DNA of 64,000 nt, taken from positions 186,001 to 250,000 of the forward strand of contig NZ_PJBF01000041.1 of NCBI RefSeq assembly GCF_002836505.1. The letters are read 5' to 3'. The DNA is from Psychrobacter sp. Choline-02u-9. GTDB lineage: Bacteria; Pseudomonadota; Gammaproteobacteria; Pseudomonadales; Moraxellaceae. This document shows positions 46,566 to 55,345 of this stretch, in pieces. The notes under the pieces are model-generated. The model had not been told where the DNA came from, searched no databases, and was given only the letters and a program-made list of their open reading frames with translations. The translations under genes and the position numbers were made by a program. Within the stretch, counting starts at the first letter, position 1; every line of letters begins with the position of its first letter.

Positions 46566-47792
46566 TTAAAATCCGCAAGGTGCATCGATAGATTCAATCA
46601 CGCCGCCGCCCAGACATACTTCATCGATATAAAATACCGCTGACTGACCAGGGGTGACGGCGCGCTGTGGCTCATCAAATACCACACGCACTTCGCTGCC
46701 ATCAGCATTGATCGCAAATACGCGACACGCTTGGTCTGGCTGGCGATAGCGAGACTTTTCCATACAGGCTAGACCTTCGTCGCTAAACACATCCGCAGGT
46801 GGTAAACCATCAATCCAATCAAGCTTATAGGCTTTTAGCTCGTTGCTCATTAGCATGGGATGTTCATGCCCTTGACCGACGATTAAACGGTTTTTCTCTA
46901 AGTCTTTTGCCAATACAAACCACGGTTCTTCAGGACGGTCTTTAACCCCGCCAATGCCGATGCCGCCGCGTTGACCCAATGTGTAATACATGAGGCCATC
47001 ATGAGTACCGATGACTTTATTATCATCAGTAAGTATCTCGCCTTTTTGGGCAGGCAGGTATTGCTGCAAGAAGTCTTTAAAGCGGCGCTCACCAATAAAG
47101 CAGATACCCGTAGAGTCTTTCTTTTTAGCCGTCGCTAGGTCATGCTTTTCAGCTATCTGACGTACCACTGGCTTTTCAAGCTCACCAACAGGAAATAGCG
47201 TTTTGGCGATTTTGTCACCGCCAACCGCATGTAAGAAATAGCTTTGGTCTTTATTGTTATCAAGACCGCGTAAGAGCTGAGCAACCTCGTCACCTTCAGC
47301 ATTGGTATAGTTCACACTGCGGCGCGTGTAGTGACCTGTAGCGATATAATCTGCCCCAAGGGTCAACGCATAGTCCAAAAACGCCTTAAACTTAATTTCT
47401 TTATTGCACAAGATATCAGGGTTTGGGGTGCGTCCTGCTTTATATTCCGCCAAAAAGTGCTCGAATACGCGATCCCAGTATTCCATAGCAAAGTTGGCCG
47501 TGTGCAGCTTCATACCGATTTTGTCACATACGGCTTGCGCGTCTGCTAGATCATCCATCGCCGTACAGTATTCGGTGCCGTCATCTTCTTCCCAGTTCTT
47601 CATAAACAAGCCTTCGACCTTGAAGCCTGCCTGCTGAAGTAATACGGCTGATACAGAAGAATCGACCCCACCTGACATACCGACAATCACATGCTTGGTG
47701 CTAGGATTTTCGACATCAGCAAGTGTTAAAGGGCGATGAGCATTAAAAGACTCAGAAACGGTTGTGCTTGAAGTATCTTGTATGGCTGACAT
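46566..47792 (-). CDS. mnmA: tRNA-specific 2-thiouridylase MnmA
   Basis: MnmA adds sulfur to U34 of tRNA-Lys, Glu and Gln using ATP and the Tus relay. The PP-loop [15 protein letters not shown] (about residue 38) opens the enzyme. The first catalytic Cys is in [13 protein letters not shown] and the second in [13 protein letters not shown]. The ATG at 47792 is chosen; the frame could begin four codons earlier with TTG. The first ~30 residues are an extension before the PP-loop domain. Together with mnmG at 50581 it gives two of the wobble-uridine modification enzymes in this region. Confidence 0.96.
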   Translation of the reverse strand: MSAIQDTSSTTVSESFNAHRPLTLADVENPSTKHVIVGMSGGVDSSVSAVLLQQAGFKVEGLFMKNWEEDDGTEYCTAMDDLADAQAVCDKIGMKLHTANFAMEYWDRVFEHFLAEYKAGRTPNPDILCNKEIKFKAFLDYALTLGADYIATGHYTRRSVNYTNAEGDEVAQLLRGLDNNKDQSYFLHAVGGDKIAKTLFPVGELEKPVVRQIAEKHDLATAKKKDSTGICFIGERRFKDFLQQYLPAQKGEILTDDNKVIGTHDGLMYYTLGQRGGIGIGGVKDRPEEPWFVLAKDLEKNRLIVGQGHEHPMLMSNELKAYKLDWIDGLPPADVFSDEGLACMEKSRYRQPDQACRVFAINADGSEVRVVFDEPQRAVTPGQSAVFYIDEVCLGGGVIESIDAPCGF

Positions 47793-47981
47793 AAAACGGC
47801 TCAACTATTTATACGTTATCCAAAGTACATATTGACGCTAAAAATTATGCAATCACTACAATACGTAGTCTTAGCACCACAACGTCAGCTTGTCTTTTGG
47901 ATCTGGTATTATGATAAAATAAACACCATATTATACCAGTTAATTGAAACTGGTGGCGACCGATGATGTCTGGCTACTAGT

Positions 47982-48013
47982 AAAACCACTTTGAAAATTC
48001 AGATAGTGGTTTT
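47982..48013 (+). terminator. Possible hairpin/terminator in the ispF leader
   Basis: AAAACCACT pairs with AGTGGTTTT around a 14-base loop and is followed by a mixed A/T stretch, 40 bases before ispF. It could be an attenuator or a chance inverted repeat; no gene ends just upstream on this strand. Confidence 0.35.
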
Positions 48014-48052
48014 GAATTATTTTAATCACCTTTAACTCATCTTGGAATAATA

Positions 48053-48556
48053 ATGATAAAAATTGGTCAAGGTATCGATGTTCATGCTTTTCATAATAAT
48101 GGTCAGCAGCAACAATATGTCATTCTAGCAGGCGTGCCTATTGAGCATACTCACAGTTTGCTGGCACACTCTGATGGTGATGTGGTCTTGCACGCATTGG
48201 CTGATGCGCTTCTTGGTGCTTTAGCACTTGGCGATATCGGGCAGCATTTTCCCGATACCGATGCGGCACATGCTGGATTGGATTCACGAGTATTGCTGCG
48301 TTATGTTTATAGTAAAGTGCAAGAGGCTGGTTATAGCCTAGGTAATGCTGATATTACGGTAATGTGCGAGCGTCCAAAGTTAGCGCCGCATAATCCAGCA
48401 ATGCGCGCTAATATCGCTAGCGACTTACAAACAGATATTAGCAATATCAGTGTAAAAGCGACCACGACTGAAAAATTGGGATTTACGGGTCGTCAAGAGG
48501 GCATCATGGCCAATGCCGTGGTATTATTAGTCCCTAATACTGTTGAACCTACATAG
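48053..48556 (+). CDS. ispF: 2-C-methyl-D-erythritol 2,4-cyclodiphosphate synthase
   Basis: IspF makes the cyclodiphosphate intermediate of the MEP isoprenoid pathway. The 167-residue protein has the metal-binding GIDVHAF (Asp and His), [19 protein letters not shown] and [10 protein letters not shown] motifs, the substrate segment [15 protein letters not shown], and the C-terminal [16 protein letters not shown]. ispD, often adjacent or fused, is not next to it. A MITE-like element lies 84 bases downstream. Confidence 0.97.
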   Translation: MIKIGQGIDVHAFHNNGQQQQYVILAGVPIEHTHSLLAHSDGDVVLHALADALLGALALGDIGQHFPDTDAAHAGLDSRVLLRYVYSKVQEAGYSLGNADITVMCERPKLAPHNPAMRANIASDLQTDISNISVKATTTEKLGFTGRQEGIMANAVVLLVPNTVEPT

Positions 48557-48632
48557 ATCGAAATTCGTGCTTGTAATACAGCGGCAGTCGCCCCATGTAT
48601 CAGCCACGTCTTTATACAATTATTTTTATATA

Positions 48633-48780
48633 AATAATCAGGTGGTGTGTCAAAAAGTATGCTGATTAAAACTTGAACAGTTTTTGAAGCCTTGAAAGCC
48701 CTATAGAATCAGAGAACTTAGCATAGATTTTTTATTGGCTTCTATCGCCAGCATACTTTTTAGAACACCACCAATAATCA
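48633..48780. mobile_element. 132-bp MITE-like element, copy 2, with 8-bp target duplication
   Basis: The element spans 48641-48772 and is flanked by AATAATCA on both sides (48633-48640 and 48773-48780). It is identical over all 132 bases to copy 1 at 22527-22658 and in the same orientation. The right end lies 41 bases before the grxD start codon. No coding capacity is present. Confidence 0.93.
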
Positions 48781-48813
48781 TTTTAATGAACCGCTTTATC
48801 AATAGGAGCTTTT

Positions 48814-49164
48814 ATGAGTGAGCAAACCCCAAACACTGCTGCAAACGACGTTGAACAATTGATCCGTGATCAAATCCGTGACAATAAAGTCATTATCTAC
48901 ATGAAAGGCACACCGCAATTTCCACAGTGTGGCTTTTCAGCGCGCTCTATCGAAGTGTTGACTCAGATTGGTCGTCCATTTGCGTTTGTAAACATTTTAG
49001 AAAACCCAGAAATTCGTGCAACGTTGCCAAAAATCGCTAACTGGCCAACGTTCCCGCAGTTATGGATTGATGGCGAGCTAATGGGCGGATCAGACATCAT
49101 CTTACAAATGTATCAATCAGGCGAGCTAAAGCCATTGGTTGAAGCAAACAGCCCTGCTGCTTAA
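48814..49164 (+). CDS. grxD: Monothiol glutaredoxin, Grx4 family
   Basis: This 116-residue CGFS-type glutaredoxin carries or delivers 2Fe-2S clusters, with glutathione as co-ligand. The active site KGTPQFPQCGFSARSIEVL (CGFS at about residues 41-44) and the glutathione-binding WPTFPQLWIDGELMGGSDII are intact. GAGCTTTT lies before the ATG. It ends at an intrinsic terminator. Confidence 0.96.
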   Translation: MSEQTPNTAANDVEQLIRDQIRDNKVIIYMKGTPQFPQCGFSARSIEVLTQIGRPFAFVNILENPEIRATLPKIANWPTFPQLWIDGELMGGSDIILQMYQSGELKPLVEANSPAA

Positions 49165-49229
49165 TACTTGAAAGTGTGAATTGGATGTCTTTAATGTCCA
49201 ATTAGCCTTTGCAAGACACGAGCACAGCA

Positions 49230-49262
49230 AACCCAAGTAGTCATTTGATGGCTATTTGGGTT
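49230..49262 (+). terminator. Intrinsic terminator of grxD
   Basis: AACCCAAGTAG pairs with CTATTTGGGTT (one mismatch), followed by seven T residues, 65 bases past the grxD stop. Confidence 0.85.
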
Positions 49263-49431
49263 TTTTTATTGTCGCTATTAGTATCGTTAGTACCGTATTT
49301 ATTATTGTCCCTATTAGTGTTTCCACGCGCCTATGTCATTAGGCCTCGTTGTTTTTATAGGATTTACCCCCATATAGTGTCCAAGATACCAGCGATATAA
49401 ATAATAATTATCAGATGAGTAAGAGAGCTTT

Positions 49432-49980
49432 ATGAATAACCAAACCAGCGAACAATTAAATGAGCAAAGAGAAGCGGCTGAACAGGCAATGATCGAAAAA
49501 CGCCGTGAACGTTTAAAAAATGAATCTACACGCATTATTGAGATTGCTAATACTGAGTCATACTCAGCACTTAAGTGTATTCATCAGCTTAGTGTGGCGG
49601 GCGGTGCAACTGAAGCGACATATGTGGCTATCGAGCAGCGCATCGTTGTAGACCAAGATCCTGCAGGTGCTTATCATTTGGCACTGTTAGCACAGAACAC
49701 ACCAGATTTGCCAATCGATGCCCGTCAGCTTATCGAATTGGTAGTCAACAAGGGTGATAACCATCAGCGTTTAGCATTGCTCAAAAACTTACCATTACCG
49801 CCAGTTGAGCTCATCAAAGCGCAGATTTTGGCGAGTGATGATGGTGAAGCGATTGGTCAAATGAACGCCTATCTACAGATCAATCCAGAAGGGTATGGTA
49901 GCCATCATATGCTGTCTAGTGGGCAGTCAGATCAGATCGTACCGCTTAGCCCTGGCAACAATAATCAAAATGATGATTAA
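49432..49980 (+). CDS. Hypothetical protein, 182 residues
   Basis: I do not recognise a family. The protein is soluble and mostly helical by composition. The N-terminal ~40 residues are highly charged and likely coiled-coil (SEQLNEQREAAEQAMIEKRR). The middle (about residues 45-150) has short helical pairs that resemble HEAT- or TPR-like repeats (ALKCIHQLSVAGGATEATYV, AGAYHLALLAQNTPDLPIDA). The tail is polar and ends in Asn/Asp. No signal peptide or membrane segment is seen. GAGAGCTT precedes the ATG, and codon use resembles the neighbours, so it is very likely a real gene. Confidence 0.75.
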   Translation: MNNQTSEQLNEQREAAEQAMIEKRRERLKNESTRIIEIANTESYSALKCIHQLSVAGGATEATYVAIEQRIVVDQDPAGAYHLALLAQNTPDLPIDARQLIELVVNKGDNHQRLALLKNLPLPPVELIKAQILASDDGEAIGQMNAYLQINPEGYGSHHMLSSGQSDQIVPLSPGNNNQNDD

Positions 49981-49991
49981 AACAGTAACTA

Positions 49992-50162
49992 AGGCGTGTC
50001 TTCAATTCATCCGATAGTCATCTAAATGGGCTAAAAATGGCTAAATCTTGCCAAACATCGTCAAATAGCTGTTTAATATCCCGATATTATCTGCGCTATT
50101 TTTCTTGTTTGACGGCAATTTATCTCATTTTTATCACCATTTTTGAAATAAAGACACGCCCT
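49992..50162. repeat. 171-bp inverted-ended repeat, copy A
   Basis: The unit begins AGGCGTGTCTTCAATTCA and ends with the near-complement of it, TGAAATAAAGACACGCCCT. It is 171 bases, the same length as copy B at 50280-50450, and matches it along its whole length at roughly 80 percent by eye, in the same orientation. No coding capacity. A clear target duplication was not found. The ends and size fit an old MITE. Confidence 0.78.
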
Positions 50163-50279
50163 AGTAAGTCAACAACTAACAAGACAGTAACCAGAGTGGA
50201 GAACTTTTCGCTTAATTTTAATAGTTTTTGTTCTAACGTTTTTTAAGTATCAAAAAATTGTTATAATTATGGGTTATTC
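50163..50279. other. Spacer between the two 171-bp repeats; possible mnmG promoter
   Basis: These 117 bases are not repeat sequence. They contain TATAAT at 50262-50267 in an AT-rich setting, a possible -10 element for mnmG. If real, copy B of the repeat would lie in the mnmG 5' leader. Confidence 0.4.
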
Positions 50280-50450
50280 AGGGCGTGTCCTTAATCTGAA
50301 CAAAAGCATCTGGATGGGCTAAAAATGGTTAAATATTGCCAAACTATGTCAAATAGCTGGTTAGTATCCTGATATTATCTGCGCTATTTTCCTTGTTTGG
50401 CTGCAATTTACCTCATTTTTATCACCATTTTCAAAATAAGAACACGCCCT
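50280..50450. repeat. 171-bp inverted-ended repeat, copy B
   Basis: The unit begins AGGGCGTGTCCTTAAT and ends AATAAGAACACGCCCT, its inverted partner. Same length and direction as copy A at 49992-50162, with well conserved inner segments such as ATATTATCTGCGCTATTTT and TCATTTTTATCACCATTTT. It lies 130 bases upstream of mnmG. Confidence 0.8.
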
Positions 50451-50580
50451 AACCAATTATGAACGACTTATCTGAGTCGTTACCTTTTTATAAATTCGAC
50501 TGACGTTTATTTGCTGACTGTTCTCTTATTTGAACATAGGATATGGCAATCAGCAGCGTTATGAGTCAAGTGAGGCACAC

Positions 50581-52476
50581 ATGCAATACCCAAAACATTA
50601 CGACGTGATAGTGATCGGCGGTGGTCATGCTGGCACAGAAGCTGCTCTGGCGGCTGCACGTATGGGCGCACAGACCTTATTGTTGACGCATAATATCGAG
50701 ACGCTCGGGCAGATGAGTTGTAACCCTGCGATTGGCGGTATTGGTAAATCGCATTTAGTGCGTGAGATTGATGCGCTAGGCGGTGCAATGGCGCTGGCAA
50801 CGGACAAAGCGGGTATCCAGTTTCGCGTACTAAATAGTCGTAAAGGGGCTGCCGTTCGTGCCACGCGTGCGCAAGCAGATCGTATCTTGTACAAAGCGGC
50901 TATCCGTCATACGCTAGAGAACCAGCCAAACCTAGATATATTCCAGCAAGCCGCTGATGATATCTTGGTAGAGAATGGTCGTGCAACGGCTGTTGTGACT
51001 TCTACAGGTATTGTCTTTAAGACCGAAACAGTCGTATTGACCTCAGGGACTTTCTTGGGCGGTGTCATTCATATTGGTTTAGAGAATTCAAATGGTGGCC
51101 GTGCAGGGGATCAGCCTTCTATCAAATTGGCAGATCGTTTACGTGAGCTTAAACTGCCAGTTGGTCGTCTGAAGACAGGTACGCCGGCACGTATCGATGC
51201 GCGTAGTGTTGATTTCAGCGTGATGACTGTACAGCCGGGTGATACGCCATTGCCAGTGATGAGCTATATGGGTGATGTGTCTATGCATCCTGAGCAGGTC
51301 AACTGCTATATCACCCATACTAATGCGCGCACCCATGATATTATTCGCGAAAATTTAGACCGCTCACCGATGTTCTCTGGCAAAATCGAAGGTGTGGGTC
51401 CGCGTTATTGTCCATCTATCGAAGACAAAATTCATCGTTTTGCGGATAAAGACAGCCATCAGATTTTCATCGAGCCAGAAGGTCTGACCACGCATGAGCT
51501 ATATCCAAATGGTATCTCAACCAGTTTGCCATTTGATGTGCAGTTAGACTTTATTCATAGTATGAAAGGCTTAGAAAACGCCCATATTACTCGTCCAGGT
51601 TATGCGATTGAGTATGATTACTTTGATCCGCAAAACCTAAAACCAACGCTAGAAACGAAATCTATCGATCGTCTGTATTTTGCTGGCCAGATCAATGGTA
51701 CGACGGGCTATGAAGAAGCGGGCGTGCAGGGTTTATTGGCAGGTACAAACGCAGCATTGGTCACCACTAATAATAGCGAGTTTGACACGTGGACACCACG
51801 CCGTGATGAAGCGTATCTCGGTGTGCTTGTCGATGACTTGATTACCCACGGTACTACCGAGCCGTATCGTATGTTTACGAGCCGTGCAGAATATCGCTTG
51901 CTCTTACGTGAAGACAATGCCGATCAGCGTTTGACAGAGACTGGTCGTAAGCTAGGTCTAGTAGACGATATACGCTGGCAAGCCTATCAAGAAAAAATGG
52001 AAGCTATCGCGACAGAAACTTCACGCCTAAAAGATATGTGGGCCACGCCTGCTAATGCTTTAGGTAAGCAAGTAGCCGAGCAAACAGGTGAAGTGCTGTC
52101 TAAAGAGTCGACTGCCTTTGATTTGCTAAAGCGTCCGCAAATACATTTTGCTGATATCGCGGCTATCACGGACTCAACTGTTGATCCACAAGTAGGTGAG
52201 CAGATAGAGATTTCTGTTAAATATGCAGGCTATATCGATCGCCAGCAAGAAGACATCGATCAGATGAAACGTCTCGAGAATACCGCACTACCGATGGACT
52301 TTGACTATAGCGTCGTATCTGGACTATCAAATGAGATTGTACAGAAACTCACGCAAGTCCGTCCTTCGACTTTAGCCCAAGCCGGACGAGTGAGTGGGGT
52401 TACACCTGCCGCCATTCAGTTATTGGCGATGACGGTTAAAAAGCATAAAAAAGCAAAAGCTGCATTGGACTCATAA
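50581..52476 (+). CDS. mnmG: tRNA uridine-5-carboxymethylaminomethyl modification enzyme MnmG
   Basis: MnmG (GidA), with MnmE, modifies C5 of the wobble uridine using FAD and methylene-tetrahydrofolate. The ATG at 50581 is chosen because GAGG lies just upstream and [20 protein letters not shown] is the usual N-terminus; the frame could run back to a TTG at 50530. The FAD-binding [37 protein letters not shown] and the later [20 protein letters not shown] motifs are present. At 631 residues it is close to the E. coli length of 629. A strong terminator follows. Confidence 0.97.
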   Translation: MQYPKHYDVIVIGGGHAGTEAALAAARMGAQTLLLTHNIETLGQMSCNPAIGGIGKSHLVREIDALGGAMALATDKAGIQFRVLNSRKGAAVRATRAQADRILYKAAIRHTLENQPNLDIFQQAADDILVENGRATAVVTSTGIVFKTETVVLTSGTFLGGVIHIGLENSNGGRAGDQPSIKLADRLRELKLPVGRLKTGTPARIDARSVDFSVMTVQPGDTPLPVMSYMGDVSMHPEQVNCYITHTNARTHDIIRENLDRSPMFSGKIEGVGPRYCPSIEDKIHRFADKDSHQIFIEPEGLTTHELYPNGISTSLPFDVQLDFIHSMKGLENAHITRPGYAIEYDYFDPQNLKPTLETKSIDRLYFAGQINGTTGYEEAGVQGLLAGTNAALVTTNNSEFDTWTPRRDEAYLGVLVDDLITHGTTEPYRMFTSRAEYRLLLREDNADQRLTETGRKLGLVDDIRWQAYQEKMEAIATETSRLKDMWATPANALGKQVAEQTGEVLSKESTAFDLLKRPQIHFADIAAITDSTVDPQVGEQIEISVKYAGYIDRQQEDIDQMKRLENTALPMDFDYSVVSGLSNEIVQKLTQVRPSTLAQAGRVSGVTPAAIQLLAMTVKKHKKAKAALDS

Positions 52477-52519
52477 TAGCTATGCAATAAAGCCTTTTAT
52501 AATAAAGCACTTATAGTTA

Positions 52520-52553
52520 AAAAGCCCGTAACGACATTTCGTTACGGGCTTTT
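52520..52553 (+). terminator. Intrinsic terminator of mnmG
   Basis: AAAAGCCCGTAACGA pairs perfectly with TCGTTACGGGCTTTT around a 4-base loop, 43 bases past the stop. Confidence 0.9.
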
Positions 52554-52714
52554 GTTTGTCAAAAAAACCGTTAGTTTTAAAAGAAAGTCACATGTAACCT
52601 TGTCCTACTTACTACTTTGTATCTATACTAGGTCAGTAAATTTTCTTATTACTTGTTAATTTGTCTCGCTGATGTCCATATATTCATGGGCTTGTCACCG
52701 AACTGAGTCTACTT

Positions 52715-53674
52715 ATGATTGATGCTATTGTTTTTGCTATTACCATTGTTTTACCCAACCTTGCCTTAATGTGGTTGGGTTTTTTTATGCAACGACGTGG
52801 TGAAGCAAGCCAAACTTTTATCGATCAGGCATCAAGTTTTGTCTTTAATTATTGCTTGCCGTGTTTATTGTTTTTTAGCGTGGTTGATAGCGACGTCGAT
52901 TATGGTAAGCAAATTACGCTTATCCTTGTTGGTATCTTAGTGACGTTTATATTATTTATTGGCGCAGAGTTCTATGCCAAACGCTTCGTCAAGCGTCCTG
53001 AGGACCAAGGCGTGTTTGTACAAGGCGTATTCCGTAGCAACATGGCCATCATTGGCCTTGCAACCGTGGCCAACGCTTACGGCGCACAAGGATTGAGTAT
53101 CGGCGCTGTCTATATGGGCGTGGTGACGATACTGTTTAATATCTTAGCGGTTATTACTCTAAGCCGTGTATCCAAAAGTGTGGATGATACATGGATTAGT
53201 CGCGGGACGATGATTGTGAAAAAGTTACTGACCAATCCTCTAATTTTGGCATTGGTTGGGGCATTCGTCTATAAAGCACTGCCATTGCCACCACTTACAG
53301 GGGTGATTCATACGACTGGCGACTTATTAGCAGCGGTGGCTCTGCCGTTAGCCCTGATCTGTGCGGGTGCTAGTATTAACCTAAAGTCTATGTTGCACCC
53401 TTCGGGCTTATCCATGCAGGCAAGTATTGGTCGGATTGTCATTGCACCATTGATTGCGATCGCTGTTGGGCTCGGGTTTGGGTTGTCAGGTGTGCATATG
53501 GGGGTGTTGTTTTTGATGGTCGCATCACCAACAGCTGCAGCCAGCTATGTCATGGCAAAAGCAATGGGTGGTAATGATGTATTGGCGGCTAATATTTTGG
53601 CATTTACCACTGTTGTCGGCATGTTTGGTATGGCGATTGGGGCAGCGACGTTACGTGCCCTTGGATTAATGTAA
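52715..53674 (+). CDS. AEC (auxin efflux carrier) family transporter
   Basis: This 319-residue inner membrane protein has about ten hydrophobic helices in two five-helix halves, as in AEC proteins. Typical segments are VLPNLALMWLGFFMQRRGEA near the start, FRSNMAIIGLATVANAYG (about residue 109), LAAVALPLALICAGASINL and the C-terminal VASPTAAASYVMAKAMGGN. Bacterial relatives move malate, malonate or other organic acids; the substrate here is not evident. It stands alone between two terminators. Confidence 0.88.
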   Translation: MIDAIVFAITIVLPNLALMWLGFFMQRRGEASQTFIDQASSFVFNYCLPCLLFFSVVDSDVDYGKQITLILVGILVTFILFIGAEFYAKRFVKRPEDQGVFVQGVFRSNMAIIGLATVANAYGAQGLSIGAVYMGVVTILFNILAVITLSRVSKSVDDTWISRGTMIVKKLLTNPLILALVGAFVYKALPLPPLTGVIHTTGDLLAAVALPLALICAGASINLKSMLHPSGLSMQASIGRIVIAPLIAIAVGLGFGLSGVHMGVLFLMVASPTAAASYVMAKAMGGNDVLAANILAFTTVVGMFGMAIGAATLRALGLM

Positions 53675-53741
53675 TACAGATTTTATACTATCTTTAAATA
53701 AGTAAGTACTTTCGCCTTATCTAATTTTAACAGCATTAAAA

Positions 53742-53773
53742 AAGCCCTCTTTTCAAATAAGAAAAGAGGGCTT
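53742..53773. terminator. Bidirectional terminator
   Basis: AAGCCCTCTTTTC pairs perfectly with GAAAAGAGGGCTT around a 6-base loop, between the convergent AEC transporter gene and the small membrane protein gene. Confidence 0.85.
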
Positions 53774-53784
53774 CTGGTATTAAT

Positions 53785-53949
53785 CTAGCGTTCGCTATTA
53801 CGCTTGTCTTCACGGCGCTGCTTGCGCTTTGGACTAGTACGATAGGTTAAATAACCACCGATAGCCATAACTGCAAGAAAGGCAACGATATACATAAATA
53901 TCGACGAGCCAATCATGAGCGATGCACCGATAATGGGAGTTGCTTCCAT
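53785..53949 (-). CDS. Small single-pass membrane protein, 54 residues
   Basis: I choose the ATG at 53949 (TGGAT upstream); the frame could also begin at 53973 or 53976. It encodes one hydrophobic helix (SIFMYIVAFLAVMAIGGYLT) followed by a strongly basic tail rich in Lys and Arg (SPKRKQRREDKRNSER). The positive tail would stay in the cytoplasm, giving an N-out orientation. I do not recognise the family. The terminator 12 bases after the stop supports a real gene. Confidence 0.62.
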   Translation of the reverse strand: MEATPIIGASLMIGSSIFMYIVAFLAVMAIGGYLTYRTSPKRKQRREDKRNSER

Positions 53950-53997
53950 GTCAAAAATCCAGTTAAGGTTCATCAATAATTATGCAAGTGTCTCATT

Positions 53998-54999
53998 TCA
54001 TTGTAAAGTAAATAAGTTTAGCTCCGGTGTAAGTTCAAGTGAACGGATACGGGCAGCTTGGTCATATATATTGGCCGTCACAATCAGCTCATCTGGCTGA
54101 TAGGTTGCCAAAAACGCAGCGAGTCTTGGTTTGACCGTGTCGACAGAGCCAATGAATGATACTGACAATGCATTGTCTACCATCATTTTCTCTGCTTGAC
54201 TCCAGATACTGTCCATATCGTGGGTAGGCTTAGGCATTTGACCTGTTTCGCCACGACGCAGACGTACAAAACTCTGCTGTGCTGAAGTAAAATGATACTC
54301 GGCGGTCGCATCATCATCAGCCAGCAATAAGTTTGCAGCTAGCATCACATAAGGCTTATCTAGATAGACAGACGGTTTAAACTGTTCACGGTAAGCCTCA
54401 ATTGCTTGCCCAAGCATTTGCGGGGCGAAGTGAGAGGCAAACACATAAGGTAGTCCTAAATGTGCAGCCAAAGTCGCACCAAATAGAGAAGAGCCTAATA
54501 TCCAAATCGGTATGCCTGATTTTGTGCCAGGGAATGCCTGTACAGGGCTGCCATCTGTATCATTACCTAAGAAATACATCAGCTCTTGCACATCTTGTGG
54601 AAAGCGTTCGGCATCTTTCATTTGTCGACGAAGTGCCTGAAACGTCGCACCATCAGTACCAGGTGCACGGCCTAGGCCTAGGTCCACACGGTCACCATAT
54701 AATGCCTGCAAAGTACCAAACTGCTCAGCAATCACGAGAGGGGCATGGTTCGGTAGCATAACGCCGCCAGCACCAATACGGATACGGTCGGTTTTACTAC
54801 CGATATGCGATAGTAGTACTGAGGTGGCTGCACTGGCGATGCCCGGCATATTGTGATGCTCTGCCATCCAGTAGCGGTTTAAGCCTGATTTTTCTGCTTG
54901 CTGCGCGGTTTCCACTGTTTGGGCGATGCCTTCAGCGATGGTTTTGCCTTGAGGTACAGGCGCAAGATCTAAAAAAGATAAAGGGATTTTATTACTCAT
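53998..54999 (-). CDS. Luciferase-like FMN-dependent oxidoreductase (LLM class, MsnO8-like)
   Basis: This 333-residue flavin-dependent TIM-barrel enzyme starts at the ATG at 54999 (TGGAAC upstream); the frame extends to 55062, but those residues are not family-like. Characteristic segments are PLSFLDLAPVPQGKT, YWMAEHHNMPGIASAATSVL, IRIGAGGVMLPNHAPLVIAE and RVDLGLGRAPGTDGATFQAL. The family oxidises diverse small molecules; the substrate is unknown. The gene seems to be a single unit, possibly with the small membrane protein downstream (48 bases). Confidence 0.9.
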   Translation of the reverse strand: MSNKIPLSFLDLAPVPQGKTIAEGIAQTVETAQQAEKSGLNRYWMAEHHNMPGIASAATSVLLSHIGSKTDRIRIGAGGVMLPNHAPLVIAEQFGTLQALYGDRVDLGLGRAPGTDGATFQALRRQMKDAERFPQDVQELMYFLGNDTDGSPVQAFPGTKSGIPIWILGSSLFGATLAAHLGLPYVFASHFAPQMLGQAIEAYREQFKPSVYLDKPYVMLAANLLLADDDATAEYHFTSAQQSFVRLRRGETGQMPKPTHDMDSIWSQAEKMMVDNALSVSFIGSVDTVKPRLAAFLATYQPDELIVTANIYDQAARIRSLELTPELNLFTLQ

Positions 55000-55345
55000 A
55001 AATGTTCCAGTAGTGTGTAAATTATTTTCTACTGATATGCTTATAGACAGTGGTAGTTTCAAGTGCCGCTAGTCACTGTTAATGAATCATAACAAAGTCA
55101 GTTAACTCTGTTGTTAAGCTCGCTTAACAATTATTAAGGTGTATTTATACAGGTTGTCGTTGGTCAAAATAAGCGATAAATAAACCATAAGTAAGGTAAT
55201 AAAAGGATTTAGCAGCATTACACTATGGCATTAAAAAAAGATGGCATTAAAAAAAGCAGGCAACCTAGGTTACCTGCTTCTCTAATTGGTCGATTATAAG
55301 ATAATGATAAATTAAATAATCACTATCTTAAGAACCAATGCAACA
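55000..55345. other. Intergenic stretch between the gcd 3' end and the luciferase-like gene
   Basis: No gene seen. It holds the promoter of the luciferase-like gene and the gcd terminator at 55254-55279. Confidence 0.5.
55254..55279 (-). terminator. Intrinsic terminator of gcd
   Basis: AAGCAGGCAACC pairs with GGTTACCTGCTT (one mismatch) around two bases; on the minus strand it is followed by a T-run. Confidence 0.82.
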
